A DNA stretch of 64,000 bases from Devosia sp. SD17-2 (GCF_029201565.1 NZ_CP104002.1:1877001-1941000), one strand, 5' to 3'. Positions 19,510 through 28,469 are shown, counted from the first letter of the stretch. A program made the numbers and translations. Notes: generated from the letters alone by a model not told the origin.

Positions 19510-20297
19510 TGAATATTATGCTTACTTCTCAACGCCTTGCCTCGGTTGAAGAGATCCAGTTCAAGGCCGTGCTGTCCGATCTCGATGGGGTGGTTTATCG
19601 CGGCGAGGATGCCATTCCGGGGGCGGTTGAACGCTTCAATCTGTGGCAGAAACAGGGTTTAAGATATTGTTTTATAACGAATAATGCCGAAAAGTCCCCG
19701 GCGGAGTTTGCCGAGAAGATCCGGCGGCTGGGGATCGACTGCGCGCCGGACCAGGTGCTGACATCTGCCGAAGTTGCACTGGATTATGCCACGAAAAAAT
19801 ACCCCGTGGGCAGTGGGGCCTATGTCATTGGTTCTGCTTCGCTAAAAGCCCGGGTCGAGGCTGCTGGCTTTGAGCTGGTGGAGAGCGGGGCGCGGGTTGT
19901 GATCGTGGTGCTGGACCGGAAGTTCGACTATACGATGATGACCACTGCGGTGCGAAATATCCTTGCAGGAGCGGAACTTATCGGCACCAACCCGGATGTG
20001 ATCCGGCCGATTGCGGGCGGGTCTTATGAGCCGGGGACGGGGGCGATTATTGCTTCGATTGCGACATCGGCCCGGGTGACGCCCACGATCCTTGGGAAGC
20101 CGGCACCAGAGATCATCAGGATGGCGCTGGAGGTGGTCGGGGCCGAGGCCAGGGACGCGATTATGCTGGGCGATCAGATAGATACGGACATCAAGGCGGC
20201 GCGGAATGCCGGGGTGCGCAGTGTGTTGCTGGAGACGGGGGTGCCGGTGAAGGGCACGCCGTCGACCATGCCGGACTATGTGCTGGCGCATCTCTGA
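19509..20297 (+). CDS. HAD-IIA family phosphatase (NagD-like)
   Basis: About 262 aa cytoplasmic phosphatase. HAD motifs are in order: motif I AVLSDLDGVVYRG (nucleophile and acid/base Asp), motif II CFITNNAEKSP, motif III Lys in ILGKPAPEIIRMALE, and motif IV IMLGDQIDTDIKAARNAG. The layout matches NagD, AraL and glycerol-phosphate phosphatases. GTG 19506 or ATG 19509 may start translation; both overlap the DppC stop. As last gene of the operon it could dephosphorylate the phosphomonoester left by the two diesterases, for example glycerol phosphate (inference). Confidence 0.92.
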   Translation: MNIMLTSQRLASVEEIQFKAVLSDLDGVVYRGEDAIPGAVERFNLWQKQGLRYCFITNNAEKSPAEFAEKIRRLGIDCAPDQVLTSAEVALDYATKKYPVGSGAYVIGSASLKARVEAAGFELVESGARVVIVVLDRKFDYTMMTTAVRNILAGAELIGTNPDVIRPIAGGSYEPGTGAIIASIATSARVTPTILGKPAPEIIRMALEVVGAEARDAIMLGDQIDTDIKAARNAGVRSVLLETGVPVKGTPSTMPDYVLAHL

Positions 20298-20343
20298 CGC
20301 GTTAGCAGAGTGGGGAGTTGGTTAGCAGACTGCTAGCATTGAC

Positions 20344-20371
20344 GGCCGGGACCTGTGAAAAGGTCCCGGCC
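20344..20371 (+). terminator. Rho-independent terminator of the dipeptide-type ABC/phosphodiesterase operon
   Basis: Perfect 11 bp stem GGCCGGGACCT (20344-20354) / AGGTCCCGGCC (20361-20371) with a 6-base loop, followed by TTTAT. It lies 46 bp after the HAD phosphatase stop and at the 3' end of the convergent SMP-30 remnant, so it may serve both strands. Confidence 0.8.
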
Positions 20372-20372
20372 T

Positions 20373-21206
20373 TTATCGTGCGAAAATGTGGACCGGCACG
20401 CCGGCAATATCCATGTCGATGGCGAGGATGCCATCGTGACCCGAACCGTCGATTTTGGAGTCGAGGCTGGTGACGAAAAGGGTCTTCATCTCCGGCCCGC
20501 CGAAACAGGGCATGGTCGGATTTTTGAGCGGCACGGGAATGGTGCCGATGAGCGTGCCATCCGGCGCAAAGCAATTGATGCGGCTTTCGCTGGGGCCGGC
20601 GGACCAATAATGGCCAGCCAAGTCGCAGGCGCCGCCATCGGGGCGGCCGGCGGCAAGGTCATTGTCGCGGAGGCGGCGGCGATTGCTGGCGGCGCCGGTT
20701 GCGGCGTCGAAATCCCAACAGTCGATCCACATGCTGCCACGGGAGTCCGAGTGGTAGAGGCGGGTCGCGTCGGCGTTCCAGGCGAGGCCGTTTGAAATGG
20801 CGATGTCGGTTGCGATGGTGGTGACGGCGCCGTCCGGGGCGACGCGATAGAGTTTTCCGCCGAGCGGGGCTTTCTGTGTGCCGTCCATGCTGCCGACCCA
20901 GAAGGCGCCATCGGGACCGACCTTGCCGTCGTTGAGGCGCATGTCGGGCTTGGCGTGGTCGATGGTGGCGATGATCTCGCGCGCGCCGGTTTCCGGATTA
21001 AAGAGGATAACATCATTGGCGAGCGCCACGAGCCAGCGGCCGTTTTGAGCGAGGCCGAAGCTGGAGGCGGCCAAGCGCTGGCTGACGGAACGGGCCAGCG
21101 CCACCGTCATCGAGATCGCGTTCGAATGCGGGTTCTCGTCGAGCCAGTATTTCGCGACCTGTTACAAGCGCCGATTTGGCTTTTCGCCGCAGCAGAGCCG
21201 GTCGTG
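20373..21206 (-). pseudogene. Decayed SMP-30/gluconolactonase family gene with in-frame stop
   Basis: An open frame of 245 aa (from ATG 21110) matches SMP-30 sugar lactonases without their first ~45 residues: RLNDGKVGPDGAFWVGSMDG, ISNGLAWN (metal-binding Asn) and GRPDGGACD (metal-binding Asp). The missing part is found in the same frame upstream: DRLCCGEKP, then a TAA at 21162-21164, then QVAKYWLDE. The spacing of 9 codons between GExP and YWxD is that of intact family members (GEGP...LYWVD). So a premature stop, a changed GEGP motif (metal Glu) and lack of a proper start indicate a pseudogene. A shortened product from ATG 21110 would lack one metal ligand. Confidence 0.65.
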
Positions 21207-21208
21207 AT

Positions 21209-22138
21209 CTAGCGCGCAGTTGTGTCGCGGAGGGAGGCGATGTTCGCGGACGCGGTGGTGCGGATCGCATCGATCAGGGCGGCAACCGAAGGCGTCAGCG
21301 GCCGGCCGATGGCGGTGATGACGCTCCAGCGGAAGGGGACGTGGAAGGAGAGCGGCACGGCGACGAGATCGGGCGAGGGGAGGCCGGCGCCGGTCAGCGG
21401 CTCGACGATGGCGATACCGAGACCCTGGCTGGCCATGGACAGAGAAACATAGGTGGCGTTGCAGGAGGTGACCGAGCCCGCGGTGACGCCCTGTTCGGCC
21501 AGCGCGCTGTCGATGAGCATGCGCAGGCGGTAGGGATTGGCAGCCATGATCAGCGGTTCGTCGCGGAGATCATTGGGGGTGAGAACTGCGGCGCTGGCGA
21601 GGCGATGGGTGCGGGAGACGACCGCGTGGCAGGGCACTTCGGCCTGCCAGTGGACATCGAGCCCGGCATTGTCGACCGGCCAGCTGGCGAGGCCGAGATC
21701 GGACGTGCCCGAGATGACGGCCTGGACCACCTTTTCGGCGGAAATAGCCTGGATCTGCAATTGGCGCGAGCGGAGGCGTTCGTCTATGGCAGCGATGGCT
21801 GCGGGGAGAATGCCTGTGGCGAGGGATGGAATGGACGCGACCGTCAGGGGCAGGGCTTCAGCGGTGTTTATGGCCTGAGCCTTTTCCGAAATCGTCCGCA
21901 GCCCGGTGAGGAACATTTCGACGTCTTCGTAAAAGGCGAGACCCTGGCGCGTGGGGGTGACGCGCGGGCCGCTGCGATGGAGCAGGGCAAAGCCGATCTG
22001 CGCCTCCAGATCCTGGATCTGGCGGGTGATAACCGGTTGCGACAGGCCGATGGCCTTGGCCGCGCCGGTGATGCTGCCGACCGAAACGACGGCAGCAAAG
22101 GCTTCGAGCTGGCGCGTGTCCAGATAATTGGATCGCAT
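21209..22138 (-). CDS. LysR family transcriptional regulator
   Basis: 309 aa. The N-terminal winged helix-turn-helix is clear: YLDTRQLEAFAAVVSVGSITGAAKAIGLSQPVITRQIQDLEAQIGFALLHRSGPRVTPTRQG. An effector domain of two Rossmann-like lobes follows (LTVASIPSLATGILP, DLGLASWPVDNAGLD). The ATG at 22138 is chosen over an upstream in-frame codon at 22168 because the conserved domain starts there. It follows the carboxylesterase gene by 2 bp in the same direction, so the regulator is the last gene of the polyamine-type ABC operon and likely controls it. Confidence 0.93.
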   Translation of the reverse strand: MRSNYLDTRQLEAFAAVVSVGSITGAAKAIGLSQPVITRQIQDLEAQIGFALLHRSGPRVTPTRQGLAFYEDVEMFLTGLRTISEKAQAINTAEALPLTVASIPSLATGILPAAIAAIDERLRSRQLQIQAISAEKVVQAVISGTSDLGLASWPVDNAGLDVHWQAEVPCHAVVSRTHRLASAAVLTPNDLRDEPLIMAANPYRLRMLIDSALAEQGVTAGSVTSCNATYVSLSMASQGLGIAIVEPLTGAGLPSPDLVAVPLSFHVPFRWSVITAIGRPLTPSVAALIDAIRTTASANIASLRDTTAR

Positions 22139-22140
22139 GT

Positions 22141-23631
22141 TTACCCTGCGAATTGGTCCGGACCCCACAGATCAAGGCGTTGTCCGAACAGGTCCCCCTC
22201 CACCCGAGCCGGGCCATCGCCGAGGCGCAGCACGACCGGGTTTTGTTCAGAATATTCTGGCCAGGCTGATTTGTCGTCCACTCCGGCGATGAAATCGCGC
22301 CAGACGGCGTGGACCTCGCGTGCCGCTTCGAGGCTGTCGATGGCCTGGAAATCGCGGAGGCCCGTGATGTCCATGCCGTCGCGGTACCAGACGTGGCCAA
22401 CTTCGCCGCCGTGGGCGGCGCCGAGCTCGTCGGCTTCGATGCGGCCGAAGAGATATTTGTAGACCGGCTGGTGACGGGAATGGAGACGGGCGAACTGCGT
22501 CGTCGGATTGTGGAAGACGAGGTCGCCACCGATGGCGCGCCAGATGCCGTAGGGGGAATGATCGGGCAGGGCGGCGCGATAGGTCGCGACCATGTCAGCG
22601 CCGGTCTTGCCGAGGTGACGAACACGCTCATGCATCAGGGCCGCGACGGCCTCGAAGGTGAGGTCGGCGGGCAGAATGGTCGCGTGGGTGAGATATTCGG
22701 AGGTGGTGGTGCCGATCATCATGGGCACCTGGGTGGTGCGACCGGCGGCGGCAGCGGTGTCAGGATGTTCGAGGAGAGAGGCGCCGTCGATCACCGGGAC
22801 GAAGGGCACGCCGAGCATGGCGGCGGAGCCGTCGCGGTCGAAATCGTGGTGCTCGTAGCTTTCGTTGCAGAGATCGCGCTGGGCGATGAGCAGGGCGTCG
22901 ATTGGCGCGGTGAGAATACCGGCTTCATCGGTGCCGAGGGCGGCGCACATCCGGTTGGTGAGCTTTTGCGCGTCCTCCATCGAGGCGATGGCAGTGCTGG
23001 CGCCGCTCTGGGGAATGGCGCGGGCAAAGAGGTCCTTGGCCTCGGGCATCGCCATGACGGCGGCGATGGCAAAGCCACCGGCCGAGCGGCCACCGAAGCT
23101 GACGCGGGCGGGATCGCCGCCGAAACGGGCGATGTTCGCCTGCACCCATTTGAGCCCGGCCAGCAGATCGAGCAAGCCGCGATTGTCGGGCTTGCCTTCG
23201 AGATGGAGGAAGCCGAGCGCGCCGAGGCGGTAGTTGATTGTGACTTCCACAATGCCGCTTGAGGCAAAGGCACCGGACTGGACATTCGGCTCATTGGCCG
23301 AACCGACGGCATAGCCGCCGCCGTGCACCCAGACCAGAACGGGCGCTTTGCCAGTGAGGTCGGGCGTGCGCACGTTCAGGGTGAGGAAATCCTCGCCCTG
23401 GGTCAGGTTGGAAGTCGCCCCCTTGCCTACGGGGCCATAGGTGGGGGTCTGTGGGCAGACGCTGCCGTGGCGGGTGGCGTCTCGGACGCCATCCCACGGT
23501 TCGACAGCTTGTGGAGCTTCAAAGCGGCGTTCGGGCGTGCACGGGGCCGCATACGGAACGCCGAGAAAACAGTAATTGCCGTGTTCGACAAAGCCTTCGA
23601 TTTCGCCGCCAGGGACGTGAATGCGCGTCAT
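22141..23631 (-). CDS. Carboxylesterase family protein (type B)
   Basis: 496 aa alpha/beta hydrolase of the cholinesterase/carboxylesterase type, without signal peptide. Visible motifs are the N-terminal NYCFLGVPYAAP, the oxyanion loop VWVHGGGYAVGSA, INYRLGALGFL, the nucleophile elbow FGGRSAGGFA (Ser; Arg replaces the usual Glu of GESAG), the acid region MIGTTTSEYL and the His region AAHGGEVGHVW. ATG 23631 is preferred to the GTG at 23646, with AGGACAG as ribosome site, 11 bp after the permease gene. Inside this operon it may hydrolyse the ester or amide imported by the ABC system. Confidence 0.9.
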   Translation of the reverse strand: MTRIHVPGGEIEGFVEHGNYCFLGVPYAAPCTPERRFEAPQAVEPWDGVRDATRHGSVCPQTPTYGPVGKGATSNLTQGEDFLTLNVRTPDLTGKAPVLVWVHGGGYAVGSANEPNVQSGAFASSGIVEVTINYRLGALGFLHLEGKPDNRGLLDLLAGLKWVQANIARFGGDPARVSFGGRSAGGFAIAAVMAMPEAKDLFARAIPQSGASTAIASMEDAQKLTNRMCAALGTDEAGILTAPIDALLIAQRDLCNESYEHHDFDRDGSAAMLGVPFVPVIDGASLLEHPDTAAAAGRTTQVPMMIGTTTSEYLTHATILPADLTFEAVAALMHERVRHLGKTGADMVATYRAALPDHSPYGIWRAIGGDLVFHNPTTQFARLHSRHQPVYKYLFGRIEADELGAAHGGEVGHVWYRDGMDITGLRDFQAIDSLEAAREVHAVWRDFIAGVDDKSAWPEYSEQNPVVLRLGDGPARVEGDLFGQRLDLWGPDQFAG

Positions 23632-23642
23632 GATTTCTGTCC

Positions 23643-24437
23643 TCACACGGCCTTGCGCAGGCCGATCAGCTTTTCGACTAGGACCACCACGGCCACGGAG
23701 ATGAGAATGAGCACCACCGAGAGGGCCGCGATCTGCGGATCGGTGGAGTATTCGAGGTAGCGGTAGATTTCGGTCGGCAGGGTCGAGGTTTTGACCGAGA
23801 CGATGAAGAGCGAGATCGTCGTCTCATCAAAAGAGATAAGAAAGGCGATGACGCCGCCGGCAATGATGCCCGGACGGATCAATGGCAGGGTCACGCGCCA
23901 GAAGACCTGGAGCGGGGAGGCACCATGCACGAGGGCTGCTTCCTCGACGCGGCGGTCTACCGCCATCAGGCTCATCGTCACTGTCCGGACCGTGTAGGGG
24001 ATGGTGACGCCAAGATGGGCGATGAAGATGCCGATATAGCTGTCGAGCAGCTTGAAGGCGGCGAGCACCAGAACCAAACCGACCGCCAGCACGATGTTGG
24101 GCACAATGAAGGGCGCGATGACGAGGAAGTTCACCGCGCCTTCACCCCGGAACTTGTGGCGGGTGAGGGCCATGGACAAAAGCGTGCCGATGGCGACAGC
24201 GCCGATGCCGACGATGGCGCCGAGCCCGAGGCTGCGCCAGAAGGCGGAGATGAAGGCCTCGTTCTGCAACACCGCAATATAGGAGCCGAAGGACCAGCTT
24301 TCCGGCGGGAAGGCCAGATATTTGCGGGTGTCGAAGGACACCACGAACACGATGATGATCGGCGCCAGAAGGAAAATATAGAGGAGGGTGATGAGGCCGC
24401 GCCAGGCGAATGCGGCCAGTGGTGAGGTCTTGTCCAT
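23643..24437 (-). CDS. ABC transporter permease (PotC type)
   Basis: 264 aa inner-membrane permease with about six helices beginning FAWRGLITLLYIFLLAPIIIVFVVSF. The EAA loop is VEEAALVHGASPLQVFWRVTLPLIRPGI, and ISFDETTISLFI is the characteristic PotC/spermidine-type C-terminal motif. ATG 24437 follows the PotB-like stop by one base; an in-frame start further upstream would overlap that gene. It belongs to a PotABCD-like operon with an N-terminally adjacent dipeptidase and a downstream esterase. Confidence 0.93.
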   Translation of the reverse strand: MDKTSPLAAFAWRGLITLLYIFLLAPIIIVFVVSFDTRKYLAFPPESWSFGSYIAVLQNEAFISAFWRSLGLGAIVGIGAVAIGTLLSMALTRHKFRGEGAVNFLVIAPFIVPNIVLAVGLVLVLAAFKLLDSYIGIFIAHLGVTIPYTVRTVTMSLMAVDRRVEEAALVHGASPLQVFWRVTLPLIRPGIIAGGVIAFLISFDETTISLFIVSVKTSTLPTEIYRYLEYSTDPQIAALSVVLILISVAVVVLVEKLIGLRKAV

Positions 24438-24438
24438 A

Positions 24439-25293
24439 TCAGGCCTCCAGGGCACGCAGGGCGCGGCGATAGACGACGATCACCGAGCTGAAGAGCACGA
24501 GCAGCATGACGGCGAGCGCGGCGGCGAGCGGCCAGTTGAGGGTCACTGTGGCTTCCTGGAAGACTTCGGTGCCGAGCACGAAGACGCGGCCACCGCCCAT
24601 GAGGCGCGGAGTGATGAAGCCGGAAATGGCGAGCACGAAGACCAGCAGCGCCGCCGTGATGACGCCGGGAAGGCTCAGCGGCAGGATGATGCGGGTGAAC
24701 ACCTTGAAGCGATTGGCCCCGAGCATGGTGGCAGCCTCTTCAAGCTGGGAATTGAGCCGACCGAAACCCGAGAGCATGGCGAGGATCGCATAGGGCATGA
24801 GAATTTCGATCATCGCGATGGTGGCGCCGAGCTGGTTGTTGCTCAGCCGGATCGGCGCGTCGGTGAGGGTCAGCCACTGAAGGGTCGAATTGATGACGCC
24901 GCGATCGCCGAGGATCACCATCCAGCCATAGGTACGCACAACGCTCGAGGTGAGGAGCGGGGCGATGGCGAGGGCGGTGAGGATGCCGCGATATTTGCTG
25001 GTCGAACGCGCGAGGAACAGGGCGATCGGATAGGAGAGGATGACCGCGAAAACCGCGACTGTCAGGCCGTAGTTGAGGGTGTTTCCGGCGACGCGCCAAT
25101 AGAAGGGGTCGGTGAGGATTTCCGAATATTTATCCGGCGTCCAATCGTCTCCGCCGCCCAGCGCGGAGGTGGAGAAGGAGGCGCGCAGGAGCCAGAGCAT
25201 GGGCGCGACAAAGCTGATGCCGAGGGCCAGGAGGCCCGGCACCAACAGCACCAGCAGCAGGGTGCGACTGGTCTTTTTCTCGACTGCCGTCAC
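24439..25293 (-). CDS. ABC transporter permease (PotB type)
   Basis: 284 aa inner-membrane permease, first helix near residue 10 (RTLLLVLLVPGLLALGISFVAPMLWLL). The EAA loop reads LEEAATMLGANRFKVFTRIILPLSLPGV, followed by FVLAISGFITPRLMGGG, characteristic of the spermidine/putrescine/iron PotB group. Its start overlaps the stop of the ATPase gene by 4 bp and it nearly abuts the PotC-like gene. Confidence 0.93.
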   Translation of the reverse strand: MTAVEKKTSRTLLLVLLVPGLLALGISFVAPMLWLLRASFSTSALGGGDDWTPDKYSEILTDPFYWRVAGNTLNYGLTVAVFAVILSYPIALFLARSTSKYRGILTALAIAPLLTSSVVRTYGWMVILGDRGVINSTLQWLTLTDAPIRLSNNQLGATIAMIEILMPYAILAMLSGFGRLNSQLEEAATMLGANRFKVFTRIILPLSLPGVITAALLVFVLAISGFITPRLMGGGRVFVLGTEVFQEATVTLNWPLAAALAVMLLVLFSSVIVVYRRALRALEA

Positions 25294-26348
25294 TGCTGCG
25301 CTCCGATGAGGGTGATGTCTGCGGGCGAGACGCTGAGGGTGACGGTCTGGCCACGCTCTGGCAGGGCGCCGGCATGGGTGGGCAGATCGACCTTGAGGGT
25401 GCGGGGGCCGACTTCAACGTCCAGCGTCAGGGTTTCGCCGCGATAGACGAGGTGGGTGACGGTGCCCGAGAAGCTGTTTGGGCCCTGGGCGTCGAGGGTG
25501 AACCGGTGGGGGCGGACGAGGAGGCGGGCATCCTGGCCTGCCGGAATATCCTGGCCGACCGTGATGGTGCCGAGACCTTCGACCTCGGCGGTGCGCGCCC
25601 CGGTGGGACGGCCCGTGAAGAAATTGCCGGCGCCGATGAAGTTGGCGACGAATTCGGTGGCCGGATAGTCGAAGATTTGGCGGGGCGTGCCGATCTGCTC
25701 GATCTTGCCGGCCGACATGACGGCGAGGCGATCGGCCATGGAGAGGGCTTCGTCCTGATCATGAGTGACGAAGATGGCGGTGACGCCGGTGCGGTTCTGG
25801 ATCGAGCGGATTTCGTCGCGCATCTCATCGCGCAGCTTGGCGTCGAGGTTGGAGAGCGGTTCGTCGAGCAGCAGGAGATTGGGTTCGATGACCAGCGAGC
25901 GGGCGATGGCGCAGCGCTGCTGCTGGCCGCCGGACAGCTGGGTGATGCGACGCGAGCCGTAACCGGCAAGTTTCACGAGATCGAGGGCGCGTTCGACGCG
26001 CTCGGCACGATCGGCGCGCGGAACGCCGCGCATCTCGAGGCCAAAGGCGACGTTTTCAGCCACGCTCATATGGGGGAACAGGGCGTAGGACTGGAACACC
26101 ATGCCCATATTGCGCTTGTGCACGGGGATCCGGGCCATGTCCTGGCCATTGAGCCAGATGTGGCCGGAGGTCGGCGTAATGAGGCCGGCAACCATGCGCA
26201 GGATGGTGGTCTTGCCGCAGCCGGAGGGGCCGAGAAGGGCGAGCATTTCGCCCTTCTCGAGATCGAAATCGACGTGATCAATGGACGGCGCGCTGCTGCC
26301 GGGGTAGGTCTTCACCAGTTGTTCGACGGTGACGTGCTTGTTCGACAT
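25290..26348 (-). CDS. ABC transporter ATP-binding protein (PotA type)
   Basis: 352 aa ATPase. Walker A GPSGCGKTTILRMVAG, Q-loop [14 protein letters not shown], signature QLSGGQQQRCAIARSL, Walker [22 protein letters not shown]-loop VTHDQDEALSMAD and a C-terminal TOBE domain (LVRPHRFTLDAQG...) are seen. ATG 26348 begins the conserved MSNKHVTVEQLVKTYPG; codons upstream in frame lie in the gap after the binding-protein gene. It overlaps the PotB-like gene by 4 bp. Confidence 0.94.
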   Translation of the reverse strand: MSNKHVTVEQLVKTYPGSSAPSIDHVDFDLEKGEMLALLGPSGCGKTTILRMVAGLITPTSGHIWLNGQDMARIPVHKRNMGMVFQSYALFPHMSVAENVAFGLEMRGVPRADRAERVERALDLVKLAGYGSRRITQLSGGQQQRCAIARSLVIEPNLLLLDEPLSNLDAKLRDEMRDEIRSIQNRTGVTAIFVTHDQDEALSMADRLAVMSAGKIEQIGTPRQIFDYPATEFVANFIGAGNFFTGRPTGARTAEVEGLGTITVGQDIPAGQDARLLVRPHRFTLDAQGPNSFSGTVTHLVYRGETLTLDVEVGPRTLKVDLPTHAGALPERGQTVTLSVSPADITLIGAQQ

Positions 26349-26373
26349 GGGCGTGCTGTCCGGTTCGTCTGGA

Positions 26374-27420
26374 TTAATTGAAGGCGATGACTTCGCGGTT
26401 GATGCGCTGGATCCAGTCGGAATAGACCGTGGCAATGAACGACCAGTCGAGGGTCATCTGCGCGGCCTGCGCTTCCTTGGAGCCATAGATGCGGGCGGCG
26501 ACATCGTCCGAGAGCGCGACGGTGGTGTTGACCGGGCCGTAGAAGCTTTTTTCCGCGAAGGTTGCCTGGGCTTCGGCGCTGAGGGCGTAGTCGATGAAGA
26601 GCTGGGCTGCGTCAGCGACCTTGGAGCCCTCCACCAGATTGATGGTGTTGGTCTGGCCGATGCTGCCTTCGAGCGGAGCGGCAATGCCGATGACGCCGTC
26701 CTGAGTGTCGTGAAGGTACTGGGCACGGCCGTTCCAACAGATCGAGAGGTCGACTTCGCCGTTCTGGACGACAGCGTAGCAATCCGGAGCCGGGTCCCAG
26801 GTCAGGACGTTGGGGGCGAATTCATTCATCGCGGCGATCGCCGGATCAATGGTTTCCTTGTAGTCGGCGCCGGCCATGGAGTTGAGGATCGGCAGCAGGA
26901 TCACGCCGCGGGTGTCGCCAAGACGGGCAGCGATGCGGCCCTTGTACTTTTCGTCCCTGAGGTCGTTCCAGCTGGTCGGCGGCTCGGTGACGGTCTTGGT
27001 GTTGTAGAGGATCGCCAGATTGTCCTGCGAGAAGGCAATGGCGCGATCACCCTCGATGCGGGCCCAATCGGGCTGCTGGGCGAGGTTCGGCACGGCGGCC
27101 GGATCGAGCTGGGCGGTGAGGCCTTCCTTGGCTGCGGTGATGGCCACGGCCACGTCGATCAGGGCGATGTCGACGGTCGGGTCGTCCTTCTGCAGGGTCA
27201 GCAGCGCCAGCGTCTCAGCCGAGTTCTTGGACGGCTGGTAGACGATGTCGATCTCGGGGTGCTTTTCCTCAAAGGCCGAGATGACGAACTTTTCGTAGTT
27301 CTCGGCAAAAACGCCGGAGAAGCCAACGACGTTCACGGTGGTGACGTCCTGGGCCTGGGCGGCGGTGACGGCACCGAAGGCAGTGGCGGCCAGAAGGCCA
27401 GTGGCAAGAAGACGGATCAT
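26374..27420 (-). CDS. ABC transporter substrate-binding protein (PotD type, family 1/8)
   Basis: 348 aa periplasmic protein. The signal peptide MIRLLATGLLAATAFGAVTAAQAQ is clear, mature start near DVTTVNVVGFSG. It has PotD/AfuA-like features: EKHPEIDIVYQPSKNSAETLALL, LYNTKTVTEPPTSWNDLRDEKYKGRIA, and NLVEGSKVADAAQLFIDYALSAEAQ. ATG 27420 is used since the signal peptide begins there. The ligand is unknown; the operon holds a dipeptidase-like protein, isomerase, flavin monooxygenase and esterase, so it is probably a small catabolised compound rather than a polyamine. Confidence 0.92.
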   Translation of the reverse strand: MIRLLATGLLAATAFGAVTAAQAQDVTTVNVVGFSGVFAENYEKFVISAFEEKHPEIDIVYQPSKNSAETLALLTLQKDDPTVDIALIDVAVAITAAKEGLTAQLDPAAVPNLAQQPDWARIEGDRAIAFSQDNLAILYNTKTVTEPPTSWNDLRDEKYKGRIAARLGDTRGVILLPILNSMAGADYKETIDPAIAAMNEFAPNVLTWDPAPDCYAVVQNGEVDLSICWNGRAQYLHDTQDGVIGIAAPLEGSIGQTNTINLVEGSKVADAAQLFIDYALSAEAQATFAEKSFYGPVNTTVALSDDVAARIYGSKEAQAAQMTLDWSFIATVYSDWIQRINREVIAFN

Positions 27421-27443
27421 GGTGATGTTTCCGAAGGTTGAAA

Positions 27444-28469
27444 TCAAGGGCGCGGGGTCCAGGCGGCGTCGAGAACACGAAGCCAGTTGCCGCCAAGAAT
27501 TTTGGTGATTGTCTCTTCGCTCCAGCCGCGGGCAAGCATGCGGGCGGTGAAGTTTGGCATGTCGGTCATGCGGCTGATGCCAGCCGGCTTGTTGATCTTG
27601 ACCGAGCCGAATTCGGTGAGCTTTCGCGCGGTGCCCTTGTCGCGATTGGCCCAGAGCAGCCAGTCGCTGGGGCGCGGGCGATCGAGCGAGAAATCAGTGC
27701 CGATCCCGACATGGTCTTCGCCGACGAGATTGATGACGTATTCCATGGCGTCGAGGATGTCTTCGACGGTGGCGTCATTGCCAGCGGCGAGGCCGGGGGC
27801 GAAGAGGCTGATGCCGATGAGGCCGCCCTTTTCCGCGCAGGCGGTGAAAAGGTGGTCGGGCTTGTTCCGCTTAACATCGTGCAGGGCGCGCGGCAGGATG
27901 TGCGAGATGCAGACCGGGCCCTTGGCATATTCGATGACGTCGGCGCTGGTCTTGTCGCCGACATGGCTGAGATCGCAGAGCACGCCGACGCGGGCCATCT
28001 CATCGAGCACTTCGCGGCCGAAACCACTCAGGCCACTGTCGTTCTCCTCGAGGTAGCCGGAGCCGGAATAGTTCTGGGTATTGTAGGTGAGCTGCATGAT
28101 GCCCACGCCGAGGTCCTTGAAAATCTCGACATAGTCCAGCTTGTCCTCGAGCGGGGAGGTGTTCTGCCAGCCGATGATGATCCCGGTCTTGTTCTCGGCC
28201 TTGGCGGCCTGGATGTCCGAGACCTGCCGCACCGGGCGCAGGATGTCGCTGTTTTCGCGCAGGAAATGCTTCCACTGCGAGACATAGTCGATGCCTTCGC
28301 GGAAATTTTCCCAGAGCACGGTGGAGACGTTGACGGCGGTGATCCCACCGGCGCGCATCTCTTCAAAGATCGGGCGGCCCCAGAGCGAGGTCTGCAGACC
28401 ATCGACGACGATGGCGCGATCGTGCAGGGCCTGTGCTTCTGGCGGAACGACAGGGGTTTGGGTGCTCAT
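27444..28469 (-). CDS. Peptidase M19 (renal dipeptidase) family protein with altered metal site
   Basis: 341 aa TIM-barrel protein. Family parts are recognisable: CDLSHVGDKTSADVIEYAKGPVCISHILPRALHD (the two later zinc His regions), DHVGIGTDFS and KILGGNWLRVL. The first metal motif, normally H-x-D after a VxDGH-like strand, reads VVDGLQTSLW, so both ligands are gone, and the bridging Glu (IEG) is replaced by IIIGWQNTSP. The fold is kept but a normal binuclear zinc site is not. It may be a non-hydrolytic member or use another chemistry. Start and stop overlap neighbours (TGATG with the isomerase gene). Confidence 0.85.
   Translation of the reverse strand: MSTQTPVVPPEAQALHDRAIVVDGLQTSLWGRPIFEEMRAGGITAVNVSTVLWENFREGIDYVSQWKHFLRENSDILRPVRQVSDIQAAKAENKTGIIIGWQNTSPLEDKLDYVEIFKDLGVGIMQLTYNTQNYSGSGYLEENDSGLSGFGREVLDEMARVGVLCDLSHVGDKTSADVIEYAKGPVCISHILPRALHDVKRNKPDHLFTACAEKGGLIGISLFAPGLAAGNDATVEDILDAMEYVINLVGEDHVGIGTDFSLDRPRPSDWLLWANRDKGTARKLTEFGSVKINKPAGISRMTDMPNFTARMLARGWSEETITKILGGNWLRVLDAAWTPRP

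Noticed and set aside
20299..20338. Repeated GTTAGCAG motif (twice within 35 bp) after the HAD phosphatase gene
   Set aside because: Considered as operator or attachment site, but the copies are short, lie downstream of a gene and beside an ordinary terminator.
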